A stretch of 12,729 bases of DNA from Candidatus Saccharimonadota bacterium (GTDB lineage Bacteria; Patescibacteriota; Saccharimonadia; Saccharimonadales; Saccharimonadaceae), in the NCBI GenBank assembly GCA_030528815.1, contig JAUMYE010000016.1:1-12729 (forward strand). The letters run 5' to 3'. Below the pieces are notes generated by a model that saw only the letters and a list, made by a program, of their open reading frames with translations, was not told the DNA's origin and did no database searches. A program made the position numbers and the translations under genes. This document shows positions 1 to 6,927 of the stretch, one piece after another (position 1 is the first letter of the stretch; each line of letters opens with the position of its first letter).

Positions 1-102
1 ATTCAAGTCAATCCGGTGCCGTTTTGTATTCTAGATGAAGCGGAAGCGGCTTTAAAGATCGTCGACCTAAGCCACCTGTCGGACGGGTTAATTATGCCAT
101 AA
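1..102 (+). CDS. 3' end of an ORF with an SMC-like Walker B segment (5' cut by window, probably truncated)
   Basis: The frame open from base 1 ends at TAA 100-102 and encodes 33 residues. It contains NPVPFCILDEAEAAL, which closely resembles the Walker B/D-loop entry of SMC ATPases (the pattern PxPFxxLDExxAAL). In intact SMC proteins this is followed by about 50-70 more residues (D-loop DxxNVxRF, then the H-motif with TH). Here it is followed by only KIVDLSHLSDGLIMP and a stop, and neither other frame restores an SMC tail. It could be a truncated or rearranged smc copy, a frameshifted gene, or an unrelated protein with a chance match. The SMC assignment rests on one motif and the N-terminal part cannot be seen. 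Confidence 0.45.
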   Translation: MQVNPVPFCILDEAEAALKIVDLSHLSDGLIMP

Positions 103-173
103 CAGGGGTAAAATCGCAAGCGTAGCGCTTTGGATTTTGATATAAAAAATGCGAAAAATATTAATAAAAATCG

Positions 174-203
174 TTGTAGAAAATACCGAAGATTTGCTAG
201 AAT
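174..203 (+). promoter_or_regulatory. Promoter of the winged-helix gene
   Basis: TTGTAG (174-179) and TAGAAT (198-203) are separated by 18 bp, with an extended -10 TG at 195-196. Transcription would start near 210, just before the Shine-Dalgarno site, giving a leader of about 15 nt. Confidence 0.5.
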
Positions 204-213
204 AGTAATCAGT

Positions 214-222
214 TAAGGAGGT
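214..222 (+). promoter_or_regulatory. Unusually complete Shine-Dalgarno site
   Basis: TAAGGAGGT at 214-222 complements nine bases of the usual 16S rRNA 3' end. It ends only 2 nt before ATG 225, closer than typical. No other in-frame start lies nearby, so it still fixes the start of the winged-helix gene. Confidence 0.6.
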
Positions 223-224
223 AA

Positions 225-521
225 ATGTTAGACATTTTCGTAACGAGCCGGGTGCGTCGTAAGATTATTGTTGTGTTCGCTAAGTATCCAGATTTTAAGA
301 CCCATGTACGTGGCTTGTCGAAGCTCATCAAGGAGGATCCTGGAAATATTCAGCGTGAGCTCAAACGTTTAGCAAAAGGTGGATTTTTGACTGTTACCAA
401 GAAAGGTAACACGAGTATTTATCAGACAAACAAACAGTTCCCAATTCTGAAAGAGCTTCAGAGTATTGTGATTAAGGATCAGCAAAGCAGCAGTAAAGCT
501 AGTAGCAAAATCATTAATTAG
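225..521 (+). CDS. Small winged helix-turn-helix DNA-binding protein
   Basis: 98 residues, almost all of which is one winged-helix domain. An N-terminal helix (SRVRRKIIVVFAKYP, about 8-22) leads into a HTH with recognition helix GNIQRELKRLAKGGFL (about 40-55), then the wing TVTKKGNTSIYQTN (56-69) and a last helix FPILKELQSIVIK. This matches the ArsR-like or nucleotidyltransferase-associated wHTH proteins common in CPR bacteria and archaea, where the pattern is xxRELxxLxxxGLL followed by GNxxxYxxN. No effector domain or cysteine sensor is visible, so the signal and target are unknown. It lies 25 bp before recJ and could be co-transcribed with it. The Ser/Lys-rich tail (QQSSSKASSK) looks disordered. 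The family call is fairly safe; the specific role is not known. Confidence 0.75.
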   Translation: MLDIFVTSRVRRKIIVVFAKYPDFKTHVRGLSKLIKEDPGNIQRELKRLAKGGFLTVTKKGNTSIYQTNKQFPILKELQSIVIKDQQSSSKASSKIIN

Positions 522-534
522 TTGATTTCATATC

Positions 535-540
535 TATAAA
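535..540 (+). promoter_or_regulatory. Possible -10 element for a leaderless recJ mRNA
   Basis: TATAAA at 535-540 ends 6 nt before the recJ ATG and recJ has no Shine-Dalgarno site. A start at the A of the ATG would fit the usual -10 to TSS distance. No convincing -35 is visible, so co-transcription with the upstream gene is equally possible. Confidence 0.3.
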
Positions 541-546
541 ACCGGC

Positions 547-2160
547 ATGAGTGAAATTTTTGCGCAAATTTTGAAGGATCGAGGATTAGATGAGGATTTT
601 TTGTATCCAAAGTACGAGAACCTCTTTGATCCTTTTGAGATGATTGGGATTGAGAAGGCTGTCGAGCGTATTGAGCAGGCGAAAGACAATAACGAGAAGG
701 TACTGATTTTTGGCGATTACGATGTCGATGGTGTGACTTCTTCGACGGTGCTCCATACGGCTCTGATTGATTTTGGTATTAAAGAGGTGGATGTGATTTT
801 GCCGAACCGTTTTACGGATGGCTACGGTATGAAAGATAGTGCTATTGAGAAGATTCAGGCTTCTGGCGCTACTTTGGTGATTACCGTAGATAATGGTTCT
901 GGTTCGGGCGATACCATCCAGAAACTAAAAGATTTGGGGATTGAGACAATCGTGACGGACCATCACGAGATTCCGCATAAGCCAGAGGCGGCGGTTACGG
1001 TTGTTAATCCGCATCTTCCAGGTGAGAAGTATGGTCTAAGGATGGCGGGTGTTGGTGTGGCCTTTACGCTTGCTAGGGCGCTGAATATGCGGAAGAATGG
1101 TGGGACTTGTGATGGCCAAGAAAAGTGGTTGCTCGATTTGGTGACGCTTGGCACGATTTGCGATTCGATGGTGCTTCGTGATGAGAACCGCATTTATTCT
1201 TATTTTGGCATGAAGGTGTTTCCGAAGACGCGCCGCAGGGGCATCAAGGAGCTCGCCAAGAAGGCTGGTTCGAAGCTCGAAGAAGTAGATAGTAGGATGA
1301 TTGGCTTTCAACTTGGGCCAAGAATTAATGCAGCTGGGCGTATGAAGAGTGCAGATTTGGCCTTGAAGCTAATGATGACGGATAAGCGCTCTGAGGCGAT
1401 TACTTTAGCCGAAGAGCTCGACGATCTTAACGCTGAGCGCAAGAAGGAACAGGATTCTGCGATTCGTGAGGCGACAGAGCAAGTTGATGAGAATGATAAG
1501 GTAATTGTGGTTCATGGTGAATGGCACGAAGGTATCGTGGGGATTGTTGCTGGTAGGCTAGTTGAGCTATACAAGAAGCCGACGCTTGTTCTTGCCGAGG
1601 TAGATAATGGAGTGCTAAAGGGTAGTGGTCGTAGCTTTGGTGATTTCTCGCTGGCCGAGGCGATGCAGAATATGCCAGAAGGGTTACTGCTCTCTGGCGG
1701 TGGCCATGCTGGGGCCTGTGGTCTAAGTATTAAGGCGGAAGATTTTGATACTTTTAAAACAGAGATAAATGAGTATTATGACGGGCTTGGCCTGATTGCT
1801 CAGGAGAGGTTCCTTCGCCAGACGAGTGACGTGATCCTAGGAGATTTCTCGAAATTGGAACTTGAACTATATGATGAGATTCAGCTACTCGAGCCATTTG
1901 GTGAGGGGAATCAGGAGCCAATCTTTGAGATTACGGGCAAAATCAAGAACGTACGCGTGCTCAAAGAGCAACATTTGGCGCTTACGGTGGCGGATAGTCA
2001 TGGCAACGAAATGAAGATGATGGCTTTCTATGCGCCAGAGGATTGGCTGAATGTTGGGACAGGGGAGCATATCTTGGTGCAGTTTACGCTCATGAAGAAT
2101 GAATGGCGTGGAAATGTTAAGCTTGAAGCTAATCTAATAAGCCTTGAAAGAATTTCTTAG
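547..2160 (+). CDS. recJ: Single-stranded-DNA-specific 5'-3' exonuclease RecJ
   Basis: 537 residues, slightly shorter than the usual 560-580. RecJ degrades single-stranded DNA 5' to 3' in recombinational and mismatch repair in the cytoplasm. The DHH phosphoesterase domain shows motif I DYDVDG (57-62), DNGS (115-118) and the namesake TDHHE (DHH at 138-140), all metal-binding. The DHHA1 domain shows GEWHEGIVG (from 324) and SGGGHAG (from 383), followed by a C-terminal OB-fold region ending in NVKLEANLISLERIS. All core catalytic motifs appear intact. ATG 547 is the first start after an in-frame stop at 523-525. It has no recognisable Shine-Dalgarno site. The last 20 bases contain the promoter of the following rpsU gene. 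Confidence 0.95.
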   Translation: MSEIFAQILKDRGLDEDFLYPKYENLFDPFEMIGIEKAVERIEQAKDNNEKVLIFGDYDVDGVTSSTVLHTALIDFGIKEVDVILPNRFTDGYGMKDSAIEKIQASGATLVITVDNGSGSGDTIQKLKDLGIETIVTDHHEIPHKPEAAVTVVNPHLPGEKYGLRMAGVGVAFTLARALNMRKNGGTCDGQEKWLLDLVTLGTICDSMVLRDENRIYSYFGMKVFPKTRRRGIKELAKKAGSKLEEVDSRMIGFQLGPRINAAGRMKSADLALKLMMTDKRSEAITLAEELDDLNAERKKEQDSAIREATEQVDENDKVIVVHGEWHEGIVGIVAGRLVELYKKPTLVLAEVDNGVLKGSGRSFGDFSLAEAMQNMPEGLLLSGGGHAGACGLSIKAEDFDTFKTEINEYYDGLGLIAQERFLRQTSDVILGDFSKLELELYDEIQLLEPFGEGNQEPIFEITGKIKNVRVLKEQHLALTVADSHGNEMKMMAFYAPEDWLNVGTGEHILVQFTLMKNEWRGNVKLEANLISLERIS

Positions 2161-2172
2161 ATATGGTAAAAT
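2144..2172 (+). promoter_or_regulatory. rpsU promoter inside the end of recJ
   Basis: TTGAAA (2144-2149), a 17 bp spacer and TAAAAT (2167-2172), with an extended -10 TG at 2164-2165. The predicted start point, about 2179, lies only about 3 nt before the rpsU ATG. The mRNA would therefore be leaderless or nearly so, in agreement with the absence of a Shine-Dalgarno site. Confidence 0.7.
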
Positions 2173-2181
2173 TTAGCCAAT

Positions 2182-2397
2182 ATGATTAAAGTAACCCGTA
2201 AAGATGAGAAAGAAGCGAACGAAAACATCATTCGTCGTTTCAATCGCAAGGTTCTTCAGAGTGGCGTAATGGCTACTGCGAAGGAAAATATGCGCTTCTC
2301 TAAGCCAATTTCCAAGCGCGAACGCCGTTTGAAAGCTATTTTGCGTGATAAGCGCAAAGCTGAAAAAGCCGAACGTATGAAGTTAGGCCTTAAATAA
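2182..2397 (+). CDS. rpsU: Small ribosomal subunit protein bS21
   Basis: 71 residues, very basic, matching the bS21 family in length and pattern: N-terminal strand MIKVTRKDEKEANENIIRRF, then the long basic helices ending in SKRERRLKAILRDKRKAEKAER. bS21 sits on the 30S platform near the 3' end of 16S rRNA and helps translation initiation. The gene has its own promoter in the end of recJ, no Shine-Dalgarno site and a strong terminator 8 nt after its stop, so it forms a single-gene unit. The absence of a Shine-Dalgarno site is notable because bS21 sits next to the anti-Shine-Dalgarno region; in Bacteroidetes, bS21 is linked to non-SD initiation. A similar link here is only inference. Confidence 0.93.
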   Translation: MIKVTRKDEKEANENIIRRFNRKVLQSGVMATAKENMRFSKPISKRERRLKAILRDKRKAEKAERMKLGLK

Positions 2398-2404
2398 GAG
2401 ACAT

Positions 2405-2432
2405 AAAATACCCCGCGGTTCGGGGTATTTTT
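2405..2432 (+). terminator. Intrinsic terminator after rpsU
   Basis: The stem AAAATACCCC (2405-2414) pairs with GGGGTATTTT (2422-2431), with a small loop between, and the 3' arm runs into TTTTT at 2428-2432. Confidence 0.9.
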
Positions 2433-2450
2433 GCGCGTAAAGAAACACGA

Positions 2451-2478
2451 TATAATTTATTTGAAAATATTAAAGGAG
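2451..2478 (+). promoter_or_regulatory. -10 element and Shine-Dalgarno site of adk-map
   Basis: A perfect TATAAT stands at 2451-2456. The position 17 bp upstream (2428-2433, TTTTTG) coincides with the U-tract of the rpsU terminator, so any -35 is weak and embedded in the terminator. AAAGGAG at 2472-2478 is a clear Shine-Dalgarno site 4 nt before ATG 2483. Confidence 0.6.
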
Positions 2479-2482
2479 AAAA

Positions 2483-3028
2483 ATGATAATATTCTTTGGC
2501 CCAGCAGGCAGTGGTAAAAGTTTGCAGGGGCAAAAACTGGCCGAAAAACATAACTGGAAATGGATGTCCATTGGCCAGATGCTTCGCGATCGTAAAGATC
2601 CTGAGCTTGAAGAGATTATGAAGAAGGGCGAGCTCGTTCCTGATGAACTAGTCGTCGAAATGATGCATGATGCTGTTGTTAAGGCCGACGAAGCCGGTTT
2701 TAACGCTATTCTTGATGGTTATCCACGCGATGAATGGCAGGCTAAGTGGGTTGTAGATAATGGTGATACAAAGTATCTCGATGGTGCAATTATCTTTGAT
2801 GTGCCTCACGAAGAACTAAAGAAGCGCTTGTCTTTGCGTGCTCGTGAAGATGATACTGATGAAGCTATCGAACAGCGCTGGGCAATCTTTGATCGCACAA
2901 TCAAGGTTATGTCTGAAATGTTATCTGAAAAAGGTGTAAAGATTGCGCATATCGATGGCGTTGGCGAGATTGAAGAAATCTCTAAGCGTATCGAGAAGCA
3001 GCTTGCTGAGTGGAAGGTAATTGATTAA
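2483..3028 (+). CDS. adk: Adenylate kinase, short-LID form
   Basis: 181 residues. Adenylate kinase interconverts ATP + AMP and 2 ADP in the cytoplasm. The P-loop is GPAGSGKS (6-13). The NMP-binding region shows SIGQMLR (29-35), corresponding to the usual SxGxxLR that contacts AMP. DGYPRD (78-83) is the family signature normally read as DGFPR. The LID region LRAREDD (118-124) is short and has no zinc-binding cysteines, so this is the small LID class. The P-loop continues SLQGQ where most family members have GTQ, a mild deviation. A related nucleoside monophosphate kinase specificity (UMP/CMP) cannot be fully excluded. Its stop overlaps the map start by one base (TAATG), which suggests translational coupling. 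The adk-map neighbourhood is a common bacterial arrangement. Confidence 0.88.
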   Translation: MIIFFGPAGSGKSLQGQKLAEKHNWKWMSIGQMLRDRKDPELEEIMKKGELVPDELVVEMMHDAVVKADEAGFNAILDGYPRDEWQAKWVVDNGDTKYLDGAIIFDVPHEELKKRLSLRAREDDTDEAIEQRWAIFDRTIKVMSEMLSEKGVKIAHIDGVGEIEEISKRIEKQLAEWKVID

Positions 3029-3771
3029 TGGATTACGACAAAATTAATGCCATGCGCGAAGGCGGCAAAATCATGGCGCAGATTTTCAAAGAGCTTCGTG
3101 AGTATACCAAGCCTGGAATGACGGGCAAAGAAGTTGATAAATGGGTAGAAAAGAAGATTCTTGAATATGGCGCAGGTATTGCCTATTATGAGCCAGAAGT
3201 AGATTTTCCAGGTTCTATCTGTATTTCGGTTAACGACGAGCTTATTCATGGTATTCCGAAAGATGTTGTATTTGAAGAAGGTGATAAGGTGTCTTATGAT
3301 CTTGTTATCAAATACAAAGGCTATTATGTCGACTCGGCCTTTACAATGATTCTTGGCAAGCCAACAGCAGCCCAGAAGCATCTTCTAAGCTTTACCGAAT
3401 CTTCGCTTTATGAAGGCATTGAGCAGGTTCGCCCAGGCGCTAAGCTTGGCGATATCGGCTTTGCCGTAGAGAAGACCTTGAAGAAGGGTAAGCTTGGTGT
3501 AATTAAGAATTATGTCGGTCATGGTATCGGTAAAAAGATGCACATGGAGCCAGAGGTGCCTAACTTCGGTAAGAAGGGCCATGGTTACACTTTGAAGCCT
3601 GGTGATACGATTTGTATCGAGCCAATGTCTAGCCTTGGTAAGCCAGATACGGTTGTCGTAGAAGGCGACGATGGCTGGACGGTATGCTTGAAAGATGGTT
3701 CGCTTGGCTGTCATTTCGAGCACACGGTTCTTGTTACGGAAGACGGCTACGAAATTATTACTCAGCTTTAA
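3028..3771 (+). CDS. map: Methionine aminopeptidase, type I
   Basis: 247 residues, the usual size for bacterial type Ia enzymes. It removes the initiator methionine from nascent proteins. The five metal ligands can be placed by motif: D91 (SYDLV), D102 (GYYVDSAFT), H165 (VGHGIG), E198 (CIEPM) and E231 (HFEHTV). The substrate-binding His is H74 in NDELIHGIP. There is no N-terminal zinc finger or SH3-binding extension. The start codon overlaps the adk stop by one base, with no separate promoter visible, so it is most likely translated by coupling from the adk message. A strong terminator follows 6 nt after the stop. Confidence 0.95.
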   Translation: MDYDKINAMREGGKIMAQIFKELREYTKPGMTGKEVDKWVEKKILEYGAGIAYYEPEVDFPGSICISVNDELIHGIPKDVVFEEGDKVSYDLVIKYKGYYVDSAFTMILGKPTAAQKHLLSFTESSLYEGIEQVRPGAKLGDIGFAVEKTLKKGKLGVIKNYVGHGIGKKMHMEPEVPNFGKKGHGYTLKPGDTICIEPMSSLGKPDTVVVEGDDGWTVCLKDGSLGCHFEHTVLVTEDGYEIITQL

Positions 3772-3777
3772 TTTGAG

Positions 3778-3812
3778 AAAATACACCTGTTTTATAGGGC
3801 AGGTGTATTTTT
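3778..3812 (+). terminator. Intrinsic terminator after map
   Basis: AAAATACACCTG (3778-3789) pairs with CAGGTGTATTTT (3800-3811), with a 10-nt loop, and the 3' arm ends in TTTTT (3808-3812). Confidence 0.9.
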
Positions 3813-3828
3813 ATTTGCTTTGTGCTTA

Positions 3829-3837
3829 TGCTACAAT
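3829..3837 (+). promoter_or_regulatory. Extended -10 promoter for a leaderless ftsA mRNA
   Basis: TGC precedes TACAAT (3832-3837). The -10 ends 7 nt before ATG 3845, so transcription would begin at or one base before the start codon. No good -35 is visible; the expected position falls in the U-tract of the map terminator. Confidence 0.6.
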
Positions 3838-3844
3838 ATAGGGT

Positions 3845-5083
3845 ATGGAAGAAAGAGCGCGCTTTGCAGTTGGTATCGATTTTGGCTCGAATAAAATCCG
3901 AGCAGTTATTGGTCGTAAAGTAAATGACGAAGTCACGATTGTTGGCTTTGGTGAGGCGAATTCCGAGGGCATTCGTCGTGGTGCTATTTCTGATCTTCAA
4001 TCTCCGATTGAGCCACTCAATATCTGTCTTCATAAACTAGAGAATATGAGCGGTATCAATATTTCTGGTGCTAGCGTCAGTATCAACACGAACAGTATTG
4101 CTAGCACAAAGGTAGATGGTACGGTCACGAATGTCGATGGTTCGATGGGTCGTGGTATCGATGATAATGTGATTGAGCGCCTCAATCAGACCGCTATCGA
4201 GGGGCGTGTACCAAAAAATAGAACAACGCTCAGCTTGATTCCTTTTGAATATATCTTGGACAACCAGGGTGGTATTCGTAATCCTTATGGCATGATTGGT
4301 ACGCGTTTGGAGATTCGTGCGAACGTGATTTCTGCGCTTACGCCAGATGTAGAGAACTTGAATCAGCTTTGTATCGGTGCTGGTAACCTTGCAATGCATG
4401 AGGTTGTTCCGGCGGCAGAGGCTGCGGCTACGGCGATTATTACGAATCGTCAGAGAGAAAACGGTATTGGTGTTGTAAACTTCGGTGGCGCAACGACCAG
4501 TATTGCGATTTATGACGAGGGTGAACTTCAGTATACGTCTGTTATTCCGATGGGTAGCAATGATATTACGCGCGATCTTGCTACGATTTTGGCCGCAACG
4601 CCAGATTTGGCCGAAGATGTTAAACTTCGTCATGCTGATGGCCAGTTCAAAGATGGTAAAGATGTTACTTTGACGCATGGTCGTGATCAGTACGTTTTCT
4701 CACGTAGCGAGATTAACGAGGTTGTTGAGGCTCGTCTTGATGAAATCTTTGAAGAAGTTCACAACCGCTTGACTACTTCTGGTTATGATAAGCGCTTGCC
4801 AGAGGGTTTGATTCTAACCGGCGGTGGTGCAAAGATGCGTAATTTGGATCTTTATGTTCGTTCAAAGCTTAGTATGGCTGTCCGTATGGGCGAGGTGCTT
4901 CCAGGTATTACGGCAACAGATAAGAATATCTTGAAATCTGATTATACGACTGCGATTGGCCTTATGCTTCGTGATATGGAGGCTAGGGAATACAATGAAA
5001 ACAGTCGCCGTTCACGCAAACGCCACAAAAATAGTGGTAGTGGCGGAAATATCTTCTCAAAGTTTATGGGATTCTTCCATTAA
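3845..5083 (+). CDS. ftsA: Cell division protein FtsA
   Basis: 412 residues, normal FtsA length. FtsA is an actin-family ATPase that tethers FtsZ filaments to the membrane and recruits the divisome. Visible motifs are the phosphate-1 segment GIDFGSNKIRAVIG (10-23), the 1C/SHS2 region, the phosphate-2 segment VVNFGGATTSIAIYDEG and the adenosine motif LILTGGGAKM. The C-terminus has a disordered Arg/Lys/Ser stretch followed by the amphipathic sequence NIFSKFMGFFH, the expected membrane-targeting helix. It lies immediately before ftsZ, the classical division pair. There is no Shine-Dalgarno site, and the -10 element is so close to ATG that the message is probably leaderless. A start further downstream would remove the phosphate-1 motif. 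Confidence 0.95.
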   Translation: MEERARFAVGIDFGSNKIRAVIGRKVNDEVTIVGFGEANSEGIRRGAISDLQSPIEPLNICLHKLENMSGINISGASVSINTNSIASTKVDGTVTNVDGSMGRGIDDNVIERLNQTAIEGRVPKNRTTLSLIPFEYILDNQGGIRNPYGMIGTRLEIRANVISALTPDVENLNQLCIGAGNLAMHEVVPAAEAAATAIITNRQRENGIGVVNFGGATTSIAIYDEGELQYTSVIPMGSNDITRDLATILAATPDLAEDVKLRHADGQFKDGKDVTLTHGRDQYVFSRSEINEVVEARLDEIFEEVHNRLTTSGYDKRLPEGLILTGGGAKMRNLDLYVRSKLSMAVRMGEVLPGITATDKNILKSDYTTAIGLMLRDMEAREYNENSRRSRKRHKNSGSGGNIFSKFMGFFH

Positions 5084-5093
5084 TATTTTCGTA

Positions 5094-5130
5094 TCTGTTT
5101 TCTTGCCGTCTAGCAAAAAAATTGTACAGA
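5094..5130 (+). other. Imperfect hairpin between ftsA and ftsZ
   Basis: TCTGT (5094-5098) can pair with ACAGA (5126-5130), and TTGC (5103-5106) with GCAA (5113-5116) around loop CGTCTA, with T/A-rich pairing between. No T-run follows, so it is not a clear terminator. It may slow or process the ftsA-ftsZ transcript. Confidence 0.3.
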
Positions 5131-5139
5131 TGTTATATT
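5131..5139 (+). promoter_or_regulatory. Possible extended -10 promoter of ftsZ
   Basis: TGT precedes TATATT (5134-5139); no clear -35 stands at the right distance. A start near 5146 would give a leader of about 27 nt containing AGGAG (5159-5163), the ftsZ Shine-Dalgarno site 9 nt before ATG 5173. Confidence 0.45.
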
Positions 5140-5172
5140 AGATAAAGAATTGGAAAGTAGGAGTAAAAACAA

Positions 5173-6411
5173 ATGCCCGAGGTAAAACCTAACGATATAG
5201 ATAGTGAAGCAAAAATTAAGGTTGTTGGTGTCGGTGGCGCCGGCGGCCATGCAATCGATCGCATGCGCGAGGTTGGTCTTTCTGGTGTTGAACTTATTGC
5301 AGTAAATACTGATGCTCAGCAGCTTCGCAGTACAAAGGCAGACGTGAAGGTTCCTCTACATATGGACTCCACAAAGGGTCTTGGTGCTGGTGCCGATCCT
5401 GCTAAGGGCGAAAAGGCTGCAGATGAAAGTCGCGAAGATATCAAGAAGGCTCTCGAAGGCGCAGATATGGTCTTCGTTACCTTTGGTGCCGGTGGTGGTA
5501 CTGGTTCTGGTGCAGGTTATATCGTTGCAGAAGAAGCTCGCAAGCTTGGTATCCTTACCGTAGGCGTCGTTACAAAGCCATTCTCGATTGAGGGTAAAGT
5601 TCGTAAGCGCAATGCAGATTGGGCTATTGAACATATGGCTCGCAGCGTTGATGCTCTTATTACTATTCCAAATGATCGCCTAATGGAAGTTGTTGATGTT
5701 AATATTCCTTGGCGTGAATCTCTACGTATTGCTGACGATGTTCTTCGCCAGGGTGTTCAGGGCGTTTCCGAAATCATTACCGAAGAGCACGATATTAACC
5801 TAGACTTTGCCGATGTCTGCGCAATTATCAAGGATGCAGGTTCTGCACTTATGGGTATTGGCCGTGCATCTGGCGAAAACCGTGCCGCAATCGCAGCTCA
5901 GCAGGCTATCGAATCTCCACTCCTAGAGGTTTCCATCGATGGTGCTCGCGGTGTTCTATATCTTGTATCTGGCCCAGAAAACGTTTCTATGGCCGAAGTT
6001 CAGGAAGCTGGTGCAGTTATTACTGCAAATGTTAGCGAAGACGCAAACATTATCATGGGTTGGAGTGTTCGCCCAGAACTAGAAGACGAAATCATGGTTA
6101 CTGTTATTGCAACCGGTTTCGATTCTGAATATTACAATAGCGATCCACGCGCACAATCTGTTATTAATCCAGTTGCAGAGCCAGAAGTTCAGGCCGCTCC
6201 AGTAGCAATGCCGGTAGCAGAACCAGAACCAGTTGCTCCTGTTGCTGAACCAGAACCAGTTGTTGAGCCACAGCAGCCAATGGGTAGTGAAGAGTTTACC
6301 TCTACAACTACAACAAACATGTGGAACTCTGGCGTATTTGGTTCCCAGGCTGATGATGATAACGATTTGCCAGCAATTCTTCGCCGCCACAAGAGAAACA
6401 AGAATAATTAA
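5173..6411 (+). CDS. ftsZ: Cell division protein FtsZ
   Basis: 412 residues. FtsZ is the tubulin-like GTPase that forms the division ring. The N-terminal GTP-binding domain has [13 protein letters not shown] (from 16), VNTDAQ (45-50) and the tubulin signature GAGGGTGSG (105-113). The T7 synergy loop NLDFAD (209-214) carries the catalytic acids. After about residue 325 comes a Pro/Glu/Val/Ala linker with repeated VAEPEP units, then the conserved C-terminal peptide [10 protein letters not shown], which in other bacteria binds FtsA. The last residues are basic (HKRNKNN). After the signature the sequence reads GYIVAEEA where most FtsZ proteins have AAPVVAEIA, a modest lineage variation. It is followed by nrdR after 13 nt, and the nrdR Shine-Dalgarno site overlaps the ftsZ stop, so the two are co-transcribed. 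Confidence 0.97.
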   Translation: MPEVKPNDIDSEAKIKVVGVGGAGGHAIDRMREVGLSGVELIAVNTDAQQLRSTKADVKVPLHMDSTKGLGAGADPAKGEKAADESREDIKKALEGADMVFVTFGAGGGTGSGAGYIVAEEARKLGILTVGVVTKPFSIEGKVRKRNADWAIEHMARSVDALITIPNDRLMEVVDVNIPWRESLRIADDVLRQGVQGVSEIITEEHDINLDFADVCAIIKDAGSALMGIGRASGENRAAIAAQQAIESPLLEVSIDGARGVLYLVSGPENVSMAEVQEAGAVITANVSEDANIIMGWSVRPELEDEIMVTVIATGFDSEYYNSDPRAQSVINPVAEPEVQAAPVAMPVAEPEPVAPVAEPEPVVEPQQPMGSEEFTSTTTTNMWNSGVFGSQADDDNDLPAILRRHKRNKNN

Positions 6412-6424
6412 GGAGTAAGAGGCG

Positions 6425-6922
6425 ATGAGCCATCTGAAAATTGGTGAAAGCAAAGTTATTGAAAGCCGCGAATCTCAAGACGGCACAATGATTCGTCGCC
6501 GCCGCGTATCTTTGGATGGGAAGCATCGTTTTACGACTTATGAGCGCATTGAGCGCCCAGGAATGATGGTTAAGAAGCGTAGTGGTAGCCGTGAAGCGTT
6601 TAACCGCGAAAAAATGGCTGGATCAGTACGTAGCAGCGTTGGTAAATACTTCGAGAGCGATCTTGACGTTCAGGACGTAATTGATAGGGTAGAAGAAGCT
6701 ATCTATGCGCTCGGAAAGGATGAAGTGCCTTCTAGTGCAATTGGTGAGACTATCCTTGAGGTTTTGTCCGATACAAACGAGATGGCTTATGTCCGTTTTG
6801 TAAGCGTATTCCGCGAGTTTAAGACTTTAGATGAACTTGAAAACTGTATTGCAGAACAGCGCGCAAAGATGAATGCTCGCCGTGCAAGTCAGGGTGATAA
6901 TAAGAATATTAAGAGGAAATAA
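6425..6922 (+). CDS. nrdR: NrdR-like ATP-cone protein lacking the zinc-ribbon cysteines
   Basis: 165 residues, full length for NrdR, the ATP/dATP-sensing repressor of ribonucleotide reductase genes. The family N-terminus is a zinc ribbon with two CxxC pairs followed by RRRRxCxxCxxRFTTYER. Here the frame is MSHLKIGESKVIESR, then RRRRVSLDGKHRFTTYER (24-41). The alignment is clear but all four cysteines are replaced; the only cysteine is C141 near the end. The ATP-cone (about 47-137) looks normal: VKKRSGSREAFNREKM, then VPSSAIGETILEVL and AYVRFVSVFREF. The C-terminus is basic (NARRASQGDNKNIKRK). Start ATG 6425 has the Shine-Dalgarno site TAAGGAG (6409-6415) overlapping the ftsZ stop. Placement behind ftsZ couples it to the division operon. 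Whether it still binds DNA without zinc is unknown. Confidence 0.85.
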   Translation: MSHLKIGESKVIESRESQDGTMIRRRRVSLDGKHRFTTYERIERPGMMVKKRSGSREAFNREKMAGSVRSSVGKYFESDLDVQDVIDRVEEAIYALGKDEVPSSAIGETILEVLSDTNEMAYVRFVSVFREFKTLDELENCIAEQRAKMNARRASQGDNKNIKRK

Positions 6923-6927
6923 AGAAA

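Noticed and set aside
4037..4678. 213-residue minus-strand ORF opposite ftsA
   Set aside because: It lies wholly within a clear ftsA gene and its product has the Arg/Asn/Thr-rich composition of an antisense shadow.
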